Shown here one piece after another: positions 10,601 through 19,677 of a stretch of 21,740 bases of DNA. The notes under the pieces are model-generated. The model was not told the origin of the DNA. It saw only the letters and a program-made list of their open reading frames with translations, and ran no database searches. The position numbers and the translations under genes are program-made. The stretch is taken from the NCBI GenBank assembly GCA_020650975.1, contig JAIPMN010029979.1, positions 1-21,740 of the forward strand, read 5' to 3'. Source of the DNA: Apostichopus californicus (lineage: Eukaryota; Echinodermata; Holothuroidea; Aspidochirotida; Stichopodidae). How positions within the stretch are numbered: position 1 is the first letter of the stretch; the number at the start of each line of letters is the position of its first letter.

Positions 10601-13600
10601 ATTCCAGTTTAATCATACCGTAGCTCAATATCTGGAATCCTGTTTTGTAAATATGTACTGTTTATCCATATACTCCAAAGTTAGAGCAAAACACTTTACA
10701 ATTTCGAATCACAATTTTAGCCATTAATTGTGTTTGATCTTAAATAAATATCTTTTGAAAAAGACAAGTAATAGCTTATTTCACGGTTTTCTAATACCGG
10801 TTTGGACATTTATCCTTTAGAATGTAGACACCGTACTGTGCCAACAACACAGTTTACTTTACAGTTAAATGTAATGGCAGCTTTTTAAAAGTACTTTTCC
10901 TACATAGAGGAACTTGTCTGGGGTGACAAAGTGAAGTATAAACAAGGCAAAAGGATTTAAAGTTGCTTTTGCAATTTTGACGATGCAGCATATCACAGCA
11001 GAAATTTACAATGTTTTTTAGCCGTTTTAGTGAGAACAAGATCAAAGAGATAGCGATCTGAAAATTACTATAAAACATTTAGAAAATGGAGCATTCATTA
11101 TGTGCATGGAAAACTCACCTACTTGTCCACCGAGGAAAAAAGAGGCATTAGTGGGATTTACGACACAGTCAACAGTTACTTCACTGATGTCCCCCTGAAT
11201 TACTGTCAGCTGTTGATGGTAAAATATGCAAACATAAAAGTAACAGCCACCTATCATTCCATCCTAGTGAGATATATGGTCAAATTTTAGAAGATCAGGG
11301 CTGGATCCATCTAACCATTAGGAAATCAAATTCGTTGAAAGTTTAAATCTTGCACGTTTACGATACAAGGATCTGACCTAAATTTGATCTTTTTTACAAC
11401 AGCTTGTACTATTGCATAATATGTAGCACACGATAGTACATTGGTATTAACGTTTGTATGAAGTTCAAAGGTTACAATCAATGCGTTGGGTCACTTTTGG
11501 TTACGGAGAGCGTTATAAATAGAAACTTGATTTTGGATCAAGGTGTTAGATTGTGTTCTCTATGGGATGGGGTGGATGTGCAGAGTCGGCTGGAAGGGAA
11601 GAAGCACTCAGCGATGGCAAAACAATAATAAAGTGAAAACCAAACAAAGGACAGAATATGTCTTCTATTATGACTGAAATTAGATAAGTACTCACTTTTT
11701 GTCCCAAAAAGAGCTTCTTCTCAGATAAAACAGTTTTCCCTGAGTTCTGAAATTGGTTTAAAGAAACAAGAGGGGAGAATAAAGCATTTATATTTTGACA
11801 CTTTTCCTAAAAATTATTATTCACTTTAAACTATCATGAGCGACAGTTATCTTCAGAATGCTGGCATTGACTTCTTCTGCTCCAAAGACATAACAATTCC
11901 AGTAATACAATCTACTGTGAGGCACCAGCATTGATATCTTTATTTCAACTTTGTAGGTCCTAGTATAGTAGCATAAAATGGAGGTATACTGTAAATTGTA
12001 CAGGGAATATTTCTTCAGTACATTATCAAAGTTTTATCATGCAAAACGGGCAAGTTGCTAATGTTACATACATTCAGTCTTTGTTCTCTGAAGCAAATAC
12101 TTTATATTTAATCAAATGCACGAACAGCTAAACTAAATGTGAACGCAAAAAGCCCTTGTTTGTGTAATATCCATGGAACATTATTTATTTTTGTTTTTGT
12201 TGTTCCAAAACCGGATGATCCTACATTAGCCACTATCACAGCAGACTGAGTGAAAATACTGAATGTTTTTAATAATATTGGAAAGAAACGTCACATACTT
12301 TTCCTTTATTTGCGGTTCCTCCACTCTTCGCTAGAGCCTTGGTAATAGACTTTTTCGGGGGTAGCTGTTTCTTTGCTGCTACCGTTTTCAACTTTGGCTG
12401 GCTTGACGATTGGCTCGCCGGAAGATCAAGACCTGCTTTGCCCTTGGCATTTTTCTTGGTGAGAAGTTCAGGGTAAATATGTGGTAGGACTCCACCGCTA
12501 GGAATTGTCACATCTTTGAGCAACATATGAAGTTCCATATCGTTGGCAATTGCTAACAGAATGTGGCGAGGAGTGATACGAGCCCTGCGGTTGTCACGTG
12601 CAGCATTTCCAGCAAGTTCAAGAATCTCAGCTGAAGAAACAAGTTTGTTTAAGAAGTTTGAACAAGTGATCCCGAAGGGAAAGAGGCTTTAATGAGGATT
12701 ATTCCGCTTACTTAGCAAACATGATAAAAAAAACATGTTTTATTTCGGAAAGGAAAATGAGAAAGGGGTAGGATGTACTAGACTGTATAACAACATTGTG
12801 TGCTTTGATATTGAAATGTTGACATATATTTAACTTAAATTACTTGACCTAGAACACAAAGGAGCTGGGGATAAAATTTGTTTGGATGCAAGAAGATTTT
12901 GCCCAAGAGTAAGAAACTTTTCAGAATCCTTTTAAGAATATGCAAGAGCCTGATGAGCATTAAACATTTTCACTGAAAACACCACGTGAATTATAAGCTC
13001 AGATGGAGTTTTATTATAAATTATACCAAGGGGTCTCAATTTGGATTGGATCCCAATTTTATTCACCTCGTATGATATGATCACAAAATAGATAGCAAGA
13101 ACACTCTATTAACTATTTAAAACATGCATGTACACACACCAAGATGACAAGAACATAACTACAAATCATTGAAATTTTGATTACGTTGTAGACAAAATTT
13201 CCTGATCCTGGGGGGATTCACCGCTTATGGTAAAATTTCTATCATATCATAAATGATAAGATTTTTCATGACACCTGATATCCTCCGAGTTGCAAAGGTC
13301 TGCCAAAGCTATTATAAAAGCTGACTCCATGCCATGGTTTCCTTTCTTCTGATTATAATTTGTTTACTTTTAACTATCCAAACACAAATAGTTACAGGGT
13401 GAACAGAAATGGGACACTTGCCAGACAGGACGCAAAGTCATCCACGTGGTGCAATCTCTGATGTAACAGTGTTTTTGACTGCACACAACATTATAATGTG
13501 TACTATGTTTGCACAGGGTATCCGGGTACCCGCCCGACGCAATACTACCCGGTTCCTAATTTATTACCCGAATCCTACGCAAAGTGATTTTTTTTTTGGG

Positions 13601-14870
13601 CAAATCGATGGTTAGGCAAGATTTTCCCATTGACTTAGTGTAATGTTAGGCTACCATGTGGTCGAAGATAATGTGCAATAACGTAAGTACTCCATGGATA
13701 TCTTATAACTGCATCACAATTTCAGCTAATGAACAGATGGTTAGGCTACATTACCCCATTGACTATAAGTGTGGTGTTAGGCTACCATGTGGAAGAAATT
13801 GAAAGAATTTTCACAATTATTATTTATTCATTCGTTTATTTCATAGAAGGAAGGACTGACAAGGAATTTTATGATATTTTACTAATGGATTATAGACAGG
13901 ATAACTAAAAATTCATAATAGCAAGTGATTTTTACTAAACGTTTATTCCAAATGCGATCAAATTGCGCGGCTAATGCGAACCCTGGGCTGCATAATAGAC
14001 CTAGTAGTAGTAGAAACTGTTTAAGAGCTAACTTGGATATTTATATGGTCTGATCCAATAGAGGAGAGCAAACATAAGCAGCGGCGGCATTGAGAGGTTA
14101 GTAGTGATGTTAATTATATGAAGTTAATAACAAGTTAATGAAAGAAACAAAAGCAAATAGAAATTATTGAGGAAGGTTTTATACCTTACCTTACACCTAC
14201 GTATTTGAACATGGAAACATTGAGAATATAATTCGATTTATTATAGCATCCAATATGTAATTTCTTGAAAATCGTGATACACAAGGGTAAACAATTTTTT
14301 CTGTGTACCCGGATACCTGACTGGTAACGGCTCCCGGTACCCGGTTCCCGATTTTTGGACATGGTGGCCACAGGTTAGCATATTATGATCAAAGCATGAT
14401 CTTACTGACATTAAATGCTCCTGTTGGGACCCTCCTGCTATGTTCTTCAAAGTACTTTTTAGGAAAGGGTTATATACATTTGATGAATGATTTTTTAAAA
14501 TTAGAAATAGGGCTAGGCACTAGAACTATAATATTGGGCATACATTATTGTAGGCCAACTGTACTACTACTAGCTAGCTTAAGCCTTAAGCCAAATCATA
14601 CGATGTATCAAAACTGTTACAGTACCTTGTACGTATAACGTTAGACTAGGCTTAACACTAGTAACAGGATATTGAACGATTTTGCATGAGGAAGCTACCT
14701 GTCAAATATTCGATTACAGCCGCTAGATAAACCGGTGCTCCTGCTCCAATCCTGTATTTCACAGATGCCTTTTTCAGGTACCTATGCATCCTACCCACGG
14801 GGAATAAAACCCCTGCGCGGGTAGATTTCGAAACAAACTTGACCCTCTTTTTGCCTCCACGTCCAGACAT
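7444..14870 (-). CDS. macroH2A: Core histone variant macroH2A, complete seven coding exons, 359 residues
   Basis: Histone variant that replaces H2A in nucleosomes and carries a macro domain. Coding exons on the - strand are 14870-14699, 12630-12299, 11746-11696, 11209-11119, 10419-10330, 9299-9125 and 7612-7444. All junctions are GT-AG and in phase, 1,080 bases with stop. Residues 1 to about 118 are the H2A fold ([61 protein letters not shown]). About 119-172 is a Lys/Ser/Pro linker, and about 175-359 the macro domain. [23 protein letters not shown] and [12 protein letters not shown] resemble human macroH2A1.1, the ADP-ribose-binding splice form, more than 1.2. Human macroH2A is about 370 residues, so the length is normal and the linker slightly short. 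The start codon has A at -3. Oddities are Met in place of an acidic-patch Glu (residue 89) and a minisatellite at the exon 6 donor. One gene form only is seen; symbol by similarity to MACROH2A1/2. Confidence 0.97.
7613..8355. other. macroH2A intron 6, distal part; hairpin at 8319-8340
   Basis: No exon seen. The stretch 8319-8340 is a perfect inverted repeat, TACTGGCA-GAAGAA-TGCCAGTA, immediately beside the minisatellite array. Confidence 0.7.
8356..9139. repeat. 21-bp minisatellite (about 37 units) abutting the macroH2A exon 6 donor
   Basis: A tandem array with a 21-bp basic unit. Two main unit types alternate: type A (+ strand core GCTGACTACTTACTTGCCA) and type B (core GCTGACTACTTAGTCGTAA, with G/T variants). 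On the - strand type A carries GCAGTGGCAAGTAAGTAG, identical to the end of exon 6 plus its donor, so the exon end at 9125-9139 is itself the last unit. Counting by eye, about 14 units including the real junction keep an intact GGCAAGTAAGT. Because 21 is a multiple of three, the + strand shows long open frames of a seven-residue repeat ([14 protein letters not shown]) that are not genes. A 200-bp higher-order period is visible (8371-8570 against 8571-8770). Confidence 0.95.
9125..9299 (-). CDS. macroH2A: macroH2A exon 6 (macro domain, residues 246-303)
   Basis: 175 bp after acceptor aatccag and before donor gtaagt, ending two bases into the Asn304 codon. It contains [17 protein letters not shown] and [20 protein letters not shown], ending at the phosphate-loop SSG that matches human GSG. 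The last 15 bases (9125-9139) are also the last unit of the 21-bp minisatellite filling the adjacent intron. Confidence 0.96.
9300..10329. other. macroH2A intron 5, no gene
   Basis: No exon or mobile element recognised. There is one G-rich tract on the + strand (10158-10188). Confidence 0.6.
10330..10419 (-). CDS. macroH2A: macroH2A exon 5 (macro domain, residues 216-246)
   Basis: 90 bp after acceptor ttttgaaag and before donor gtatgt; it completes a Gly codon and ends one base into an Ala codon. It reads [20 protein letters not shown] and then [10 protein letters not shown], matching human [20 protein letters not shown] with NGPLEVAG. Confidence 0.94.
10420..11118. other. macroH2A intron 4, nothing recognised
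   Basis: Searched on the - strand for an alternative macro-domain exon with an NPTNA-like core; none found. Short open frames only. Confidence 0.6.
11119..11209 (-). CDS. macroH2A: macroH2A exon 4 (ADP-ribose-binding segment, residues 186-216)
   Basis: 91 bp between acceptor catcaacag and donor gtgagt, phase 0 to phase 1. It reads [20 protein letters not shown] and then [10 protein letters not shown]. In vertebrates this exon has two mutually exclusive forms; the GG-x-VG loop and the Asp of QGDI here fit the 1.1 form, which binds ADP-ribose. I saw no 1.2-like alternative exon in 10420-11118 or 11210-11695. Confidence 0.95.
11210..11695. other. macroH2A intron 3, nothing recognised
   Basis: No exon, repeat or motif of note seen on either strand. 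Confidence 0.55.
11696..11746 (-). CDS. macroH2A: macroH2A exon 3 (linker to macro domain, residues 169-185)
   Basis: A 51-bp microexon of 17 whole codons between acceptor aatttcag and donor gtgagt, reading [17 protein letters not shown]. Human macroH2A1 has GFTVLSTKSLFLGQK at the same place. Both borders are phase 0, so skipping this exon would keep frame but delete the first strand of the macro domain. Confidence 0.93.
11747..12298. other. macroH2A intron 2, nothing recognised
   Basis: AT-rich sequence without visible exon. A further small linker exon cannot be excluded, but phase is already consistent without one. Confidence 0.55.
12299..12630 (-). CDS. macroH2A: macroH2A exon 2 (rest of H2A fold and linker, residues 58-168)
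   Basis: 332 bp after acceptor cttcag, ending phase 0 before donor gtatgt. It starts [20 protein letters not shown] and continues through the docking domain ([18 protein letters not shown]) into a linker with repeated KK, PKLK and PPKK groups. The acidic-patch segment reads NDMELH where H2A and human macroH2A have NDEELN. Confidence 0.96.
13514..13570 (+). repeat. GGGTACCC-family repeat, copy 1 (in macroH2A intron 1)
   Basis: Contains GGGTATCCGGGTACCC and TACCCGGTTCC followed by a T-rich stretch. It is related to copies at 14303-14360 and 16507-16567 but is the most diverged of the three. Confidence 0.6.
13605..13796 (+). repeat. Diverged tandem duplication, period about 130 bp
   Basis: Bases about 13607-13662 and 13737-13793 both begin ATGGTTAGGC, share CCCATTGACT and end GTTAGGCTACCATGTGG. 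Intervening sequence is unrelated or has decayed. It lies within macroH2A intron 1. Confidence 0.75.
14303..14360 (+). repeat. GGGTACCC-family repeat, copy 2 (in macroH2A intron 1)
   Basis: Runs from GTGTACCCGGATACC to CCCGATTTTTGGAC. Its reverse complement matches copy 3 at 16507-16567 over nearly the whole length, so the two form an inverted pair on either side of macroH2A exon 1. Confidence 0.75.
14699..14870 (-). CDS. macroH2A: macroH2A exon 1 (H2A fold, residues 1-57)
   Basis: 172 bp from ATG to donor gtagct, ending one base into the Ala58 codon. It encodes the basic tail [20 protein letters not shown], then GVLFPVGRM and the start of the alpha-2 helix [13 protein letters not shown]. 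The MSGRGGK start is shared with canonical H2A, whereas human macroH2A1 starts MSSRGGK. The coding start could be preceded by a non-coding exon, which I cannot identify. Confidence 0.96.
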
Positions 14871-15011
14871 GGTTGGTACTGTTTTATTTTCCTCTCAGGA
14901 TAAATATGTGAGCTCAATGTTACCAGAATTTGCAACCGCTGTGTAGCTGAGGAAAATAGCAAGTGAAATCCAGCAGCTTGTAACACAAAATGTGCAAATA
15001 TGCGCTTCCAG

Positions 15012-15089
15012 TGACGTCAGTCTAAACTCATGTCGAAACTTGTTCTGCAAACTAAGGCGGAACAAATAAACTGGAAGAAAATAAATTGG
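15012..15089 (-). promoter_or_regulatory. Candidate macroH2A promoter elements: CRE octamer and CCAAT box
   Basis: A perfect palindromic CRE, TGACGTCA, lies at 15012-15019, 142 bases upstream of the macroH2A ATG, and a CCAAT on the - strand lies at 15085-15089. The order CCAAT then CRE toward the start is usual for proximal promoters. A TGCAAAT octamer-like motif is nearby (14992-14998). No convincing TATA box. The transcription start cannot be placed, and a non-coding first exon further upstream remains possible. Confidence 0.4.
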
Positions 15090-15402
15090 AAAAACCAGAA
15101 TAACGATTAAACACTAAGCAGTGGCGTAGCCAGGATTTTTCGAACAGGGGGGCACTGGAGGGTCACAAACTTTCCCTGGGGGGTCACAAATTTCCCTAGC
15201 AAAAAGTTCCGCGAAGAGTGGTCATCCCTCTTCGGCAGTTAGAAAAATGTTTTTCTCAGAAAACATTTCTCACAGTTCATATTTCGAGAACATGAGATCA
15301 CAATATATAATCAGTTTCAGTGTACATCAAACGGCCCATTTCCTGCAATCGGGGGCCTGTAGGGGCCATAGAGTTTTTGTACTCTATGTGCCGTGACCGC
15401 AA

Positions 15403-15410
15403 TGACGTCA
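15403..15410. promoter_or_regulatory. Perfect CRE octamer TGACGTCA inside the hAT element
   Basis: Palindromic CREB/ATF-type site, 533 bases upstream of the macroH2A start codon, carried by the outer hAT element. Binding is not shown by sequence alone. Confidence 0.35.
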
Positions 15411-15601
15411 CCCCCCTCCCCACTTCTTCGAGAATCGAACCTGCTGACGAACCTCGCAGTACGTTAGGCTAGCGTTGTCTGTAATTATTTTCTCTCAATT
15501 CAGCTGCTTTCATGACTAAGCAAGTCTGAATATTCTCATGTGTATCTTAGCCTTAGGAACCGAACCTTTGTTGTTCTGTTCATGAATATTTTTTGAAATG
15601 C

Positions 15602-15993
15602 CAGTGGCGGAGCTAGGGGTATTGGTCAAGGGGGGGGGGCAAGAATGGTCTGTAGGGGCGCTTTCGACACTATCTAAGCGGAGCGCCACCACAGGTTGGC
15701 GCGGAGCGTACAGAAATTTTTTGAGTAAAGATACTCCCTAGATTGCTGGAAATGACCTTTCCGGGCCTTGCTAATTTGCAGATAAACGAAGAATAAATAG
15801 GTGTCGTCGCCATTTTGTCAGAAAATTACACCAACAGAATATGACAAATGTCAATAGGTAGATGAGAGCGTAATAAAAAGTCAATAATCGCGAATAAGTT
15901 AAAAGTAGTAAAAAGCTGAAAAGGGCGCCAGCAGTCCATTTGAGTCCGTCAGGGGGGCATCCGCCCCCTGACTGTATGGACGCTCCGCCACTG
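15602..15993. mobile_element. Second hAT element nested inside the first, 392 bp
   Basis: Terminal inverted repeat CAGTGGCGGAGC (15602-15613; complement 15982-15993). Flanking 8-bp duplications are TGAAATGC and GGAAATGC, identical at seven positions. The terminus differs from that of the host element by one base (GCGG against GCGT), so it belongs to a related family that inserted later. A run of ten G lies near the left end. No coding capacity. Confidence 0.9.
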
Positions 15994-16506
15994 GGAAATG
16001 CTGCTTACCTAAAGTACCAACTCTTCAACGAGACGGACTTCAATCAACGACAATCGGACACTGGCTGTATTAACGCGGCCGTTTGGCACTTTGGCTACTC
16101 AGTCATGAGGAAGTTTTCAAAAAAAAATTCAAAACTGATGACGCTATGCTAGATAAGCATAGACACAAGGCTTTTTCTCTCCCTTCGGGAAGGTATATAG
16201 ATTACAACTTGCGAGGGTAAAGGGCTGCGGCGCTGGACTTGCCTGGAAAGGGCGATGTTTGGTGATCAAAATTTCAAGAGTTGGGCCAATTTCCCTCGGG
16301 GGGGGGGCATCTGGGGGGTCACGGCTTTGTCGTGGGGGGGGGGCACGTGACCCCCCGTGACCCCCCGTAGCTACGCCACTGACACTAAGGAATGAAGAAG
16401 GGGATAATTAACCGTCAAAACATGCAATGACTGGTAATTGTTTATCTCGTGCATGGAGACAGGGATTTGGCGGGGAGGGGCGGGCGGGGAGAGGGGTTTC
16501 ACGTAC

Positions 16507-16567
16507 GTCCAAAAATCGGGAACAGGGTACCCGAGAGCTGTTACCCGTCGGGTATCCGGGTACCCGG
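16507..16567 (-). repeat. GGGTACCC-family repeat, copy 3 (upstream of macroH2A)
   Basis: From GTCCAAAAATCGGGAAC to GGTATCCGGGTACCCGG. It is the reverse complement of copy 2 (14303-14360) with only a few mismatches. It is preceded by a G-rich block (16472-16496) with several G4-capable G runs. Confidence 0.75.
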
Positions 16568-17969
16568 AAAAACGTTTTACGAACGCGTTCGTCAATATTA
16601 TTATTAATTTTGTGAAAACCTCAAAAGTGTACCAAAGTTTTCATAACTGAGAAGGGCCCACGTTTTGTCCATCAAAAGTACTTTTACCACTCTTTTAGTG
16701 AAAGCGTGCCCTTATTTATGTTAAGAAAGGCCCTTTATTGAGGTATTAAGAAAAATGTAAACGTCGTATTGTTAGATTGCGGTTTGTAGAGAAGTGTAGT
16801 ATATCAGGATAATGTACAGAGCCTGATATCGGTTCAGCTTGCGGCGAGTGCGGTTTGTTAGATTTTATCAGGGTTTGCTCCTGCAAATTTAATAGTGACA
16901 TGTCCCACTGCCCTTCGAAGTTTTGTTTTTCTCCCGGTCCCACATGTACCCGCCTTCCCCCATGTACGCATAGAGTACATGTATGCAAGCCTATTTGATG
17001 ATTATAGTTTGAGTGGGTTAGGAGGTGACGTGTGTGTGGAGGAGGATGGGAGGAGAGAGAGGTTGGAAAATATGGAGACAGTGTTATGGAATATCGTTGT
17101 TTGTCTATGCTGCTAGACTCCAAAAGACAGTGACGTACTATACTCATGAAAACATATGAAATGACGTAACTAAGGCTTAGATAACCGTCACGTGTCAGAG
17201 CCGTGACCGTGAAGACGTGTGAAGACTTGACCATGTGGGCGGCATGGTCTCGTTACCAAATACGTACGTTAGATATTAACGGATGTAGGTCTCGATCGTG
17301 GTGGTACTCTCGAATCAAGAACTTGACATGGTTTCTAGCAAGATCGCCAGGACGGCCATTTTATATCAAAGAAACCATTCGAAGTAACCCAATGGAATTG
17401 GGTATATAGTGTTACCAGTTTGGTCTTTCACGTAAAGTCGGAAGAACGTTGTTAAAGGTGTTACGCATTGTCATCCTTTCCAAACAACTTCTGCTGTCAC
17501 TGTAGGCTAAATTACACTATTGCTACTATTGGCTATACTGAATAGTTTAAAAAGGATTTCATTTCAATAGCCTATGTTATAATACAAAGGGCCCTGATTT
17601 CGTGACTTTCAGTCTCACATACTCATCATCATGTGTAGCTGCAATGGTCTGTAAAATATGGGCAAACTCAGTGTGCCAGGGACGGTACGGTACGTTAGGT
17701 CCTTGGGTTGGTGTGTGTGTGGGGGGGGGGGTGGGGTTATCGTAATTTGCATGAAATCAAGCCGTGTGTGTATTGATATTCTCACATTGATCGCGCATTT
17801 GGTGGATGAGCAATTGCATTGCCAACCGGGAAATGGTATTAATTGGTGGTTTCTGAATAGCTTACGTTATGTCTTTAGAATACATGTGCCACGTCACATC
17901 ATTCTCGTCGTTGAAATCGAATTACAGTCGAACCTTGATATCCTGTGATCTAACGAATCGCTGTGCATA

Positions 17970-18005
17970 ATTGAAGATGAGCGCCATATTGAAGATGAGC
18001 GCCAT
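17970..18005 (+). repeat. 18-bp perfect tandem duplication
   Basis: ATTGAAGATGAGCGCCAT occurs twice head to tail with no mismatch, implying a recent local duplication. Confidence 0.9.
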
Positions 18006-18142
18006 CATTTACGCTATGTGGAAATTATTTAATTCAGTATTTTTCAGGACAGATTTTTATTTCGTATCAATTTTTGGCCCAGATCATTCTTAACAATTTG
18101 TTTCTAAGTTTTGACCAATCAGACTAAAGCTTGGCCTATTCG

Positions 18143-18160
18143 TTATGCATATATGCATAA
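18143..18160. repeat. 18-bp perfect palindrome
   Basis: TTATGCATATATGCATAA reads identically on both strands. It contains two ATGCATA half-sites of the kind bound by POU/homeodomain proteins, but no function can be assigned. Confidence 0.7.
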
Positions 18161-18751
18161 TTTTCACGAATGTCGTTAATACTAGATCTAGCTCAATTGT
18201 TAACTCGTATGCAGCTATAACTTACTTGTAGTGCAAAGGAAAAACTTGAAGCTGGAAAAACAACGGAGATCCCCTATACTTATTCTCATGTAGATGGATG
18301 CGTTTTAGTTTGTCGGGAGCAGGTTCTAGTAGATTCTTTAAAACAAAAAATGTGCTTCATTTTATTCTTACCCAGAAGGCCAAGCAATGAAAGCAGATAT
18401 TTATAGTTTCATGCTGAAGGTTTCCCCTACTTTTGACTCGAGGGGAACTGGACGTTAAAACAGATTGCTATCTCAAATTTTCCAAAGTTTACATATAAAA
18501 TTTTCAGATGAACAGTCCAAAATTTACCTTTGTTTGGTCTAAATTTCGATATAATTTAGTTGCTACTTCTAATTTTTCCTAGGGTTCATCGTATTTTCTC
18601 ATTCATTAAAGGGAAGAAGCAAACCCAACCAGGAACATCTTCAACTTGTGTCAAAGAAATTTGTAAGATCAACAGCTTTTCCAAATATCTAATAAAATTG
18701 TCTGCTCCGTTTGGGAGATACCAACGGTTAAAATTCATGCCATGAGGCGAC

Positions 18752-18786
18752 GGGGTGGGGTGGTGGGGTTGGGGTGTGGGGGGTGG
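18752..18786 (+). other. G-quadruplex-capable G-rich tract
   Basis: Five blocks of four or more G within 35 bases, separated by loops of one to three bases (GGGGTGGGGTGGTGGGG onward). This meets the usual G4 pattern. Confidence 0.7.
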
Positions 18787-19286
18787 TAGAAAAAGGCTTT
18801 CATATTGTCAGTTTGTGACGTCGTGGTGCTCCTATAAGAAAGGAACCTTTCTTCATATTTTCACGGTGAATGTGAAGATTCGTAACACTAAATATCGATG
18901 CCATCATTATAGGTCACGATAAGAGCCTGAATATTTTAAATACAACCAGACGCTGGTGCAATAGGTTGTGTGTGCAGTATGTGAAGGGGAGGGAATTATT
19001 AGCAGAACCTTGCATGTAGATCTAATTATAGACTTAATTTGTAGCCAATAAAATAGGCCCCAGAATACACCATTTCACTTTTAAAATTATTTTAAAAAGG
19101 GTAAGGACCCCGGAACACCCCCCCCCCTCTCCCTACCCATCCCTTACATGGGAGTCGGCTTCATTAACATCCGGGTTACATTGTCTTCTTTTTGAAAAAA
19201 GTTCTGAATCCGACCCTGTCAGTAGGCCTAATTGTAAAACCTATTACAGAAATGACGTACGCGGTATAAAGAAAAGCATGGCTCGA

Positions 19287-19294
19287 TGACGTCA
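19287..19294. promoter_or_regulatory. Perfect CRE octamer TGACGTCA
   Basis: Third of four palindromic CRE octamers in the window, with no adjacent recognised gene. Confidence 0.25.
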
Positions 19295-19677
19295 GTTTTA
19301 GACTTGATCAAGTCTTCTGTATAATACGCGAATGAATGAGATATGTATCAAATGGAATAATATAATAAAGCTGCTTTGGGTAGTTGTTTATCCCAAGTAT
19401 CTCTCTTTCTCTCTCTCATTCATCAGTGATAATGGTTGGGTTTCTTCCTCGTTTATTTGATTTGATTTTATTCAGCAATTATTCTTCATCTTTATACAAA
19501 AAATTGCACAATTTATTTATTTGTTTAGTTTAAAATAACTCATTTGCTTATTCACCGTTGATGACGCCGAAATCTCGTATATCTATCTAACCTATGTCAC
19601 CAAATTTTGTACACTTCGCTTTTAAATGTATTCCCGACCTTAACCTTGGTTGAATAAAGCAAGTAATCAAGCACTAA

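Larger units (their letters stand above)
12631..14698. other. macroH2A intron 1 (about 2.07 kb), no gene
   Basis: The longest intron of the gene. It contains the two GGGTACCC-family copies and the tandem duplication listed separately. No coding exon seen on either strand. Confidence 0.6.
15119..16381. mobile_element. Non-autonomous hAT element, 1,263 bp including a nested insertion
   Basis: Ends are CAGTGGCGTAGC at 15119-15130 and its complement at 16370-16381. A perfect 8-bp target duplication ACACTAAG flanks it (15111-15118 and 16382-16389). CAG ends plus 8-bp duplication define the hAT superfamily, and the CAGTGGCGNAGC terminus resembles the Tip100 branch. Without the nested element and its extra duplication copy it would be about 863 bp. 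It is G/C-rich near both ends (repeated GGGGGGTCAC and TGACCCCCC) and encodes no transposase. It lies 248 bases upstream of the macroH2A start codon. Confidence 0.92.
16568..19677. other. No gene recognised; scattered short repeats and G-rich tracts
   Basis: The longest open frame (16746-17234, - strand, 162 codons) has no domain or composition suggesting a protein. Bases 17130-17400 are clearly richer in CpG than the surroundings and hold an E-box CACGTG (17189-17194), so they could be a promoter or untranslated first exon, though nothing decides this. An 18-bp perfect tandem pair lies at 17970-18005, an 18-bp palindrome at 18143-18160 and a strong G-rich tract at 18752-18786. Confidence 0.5.

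Noticed and set aside
10420..11695. Mutually exclusive macroH2A1.2-like exon
   Set aside because: No NPTN-like core with splice sites other than exon 4 was found in the introns on either side.
16746..17234. 162-codon open frame on the - strand
   Set aside because: Longest open frame in the right half, but no domain, no codon bias and no splice context. It also overlaps an open frame on the + strand.
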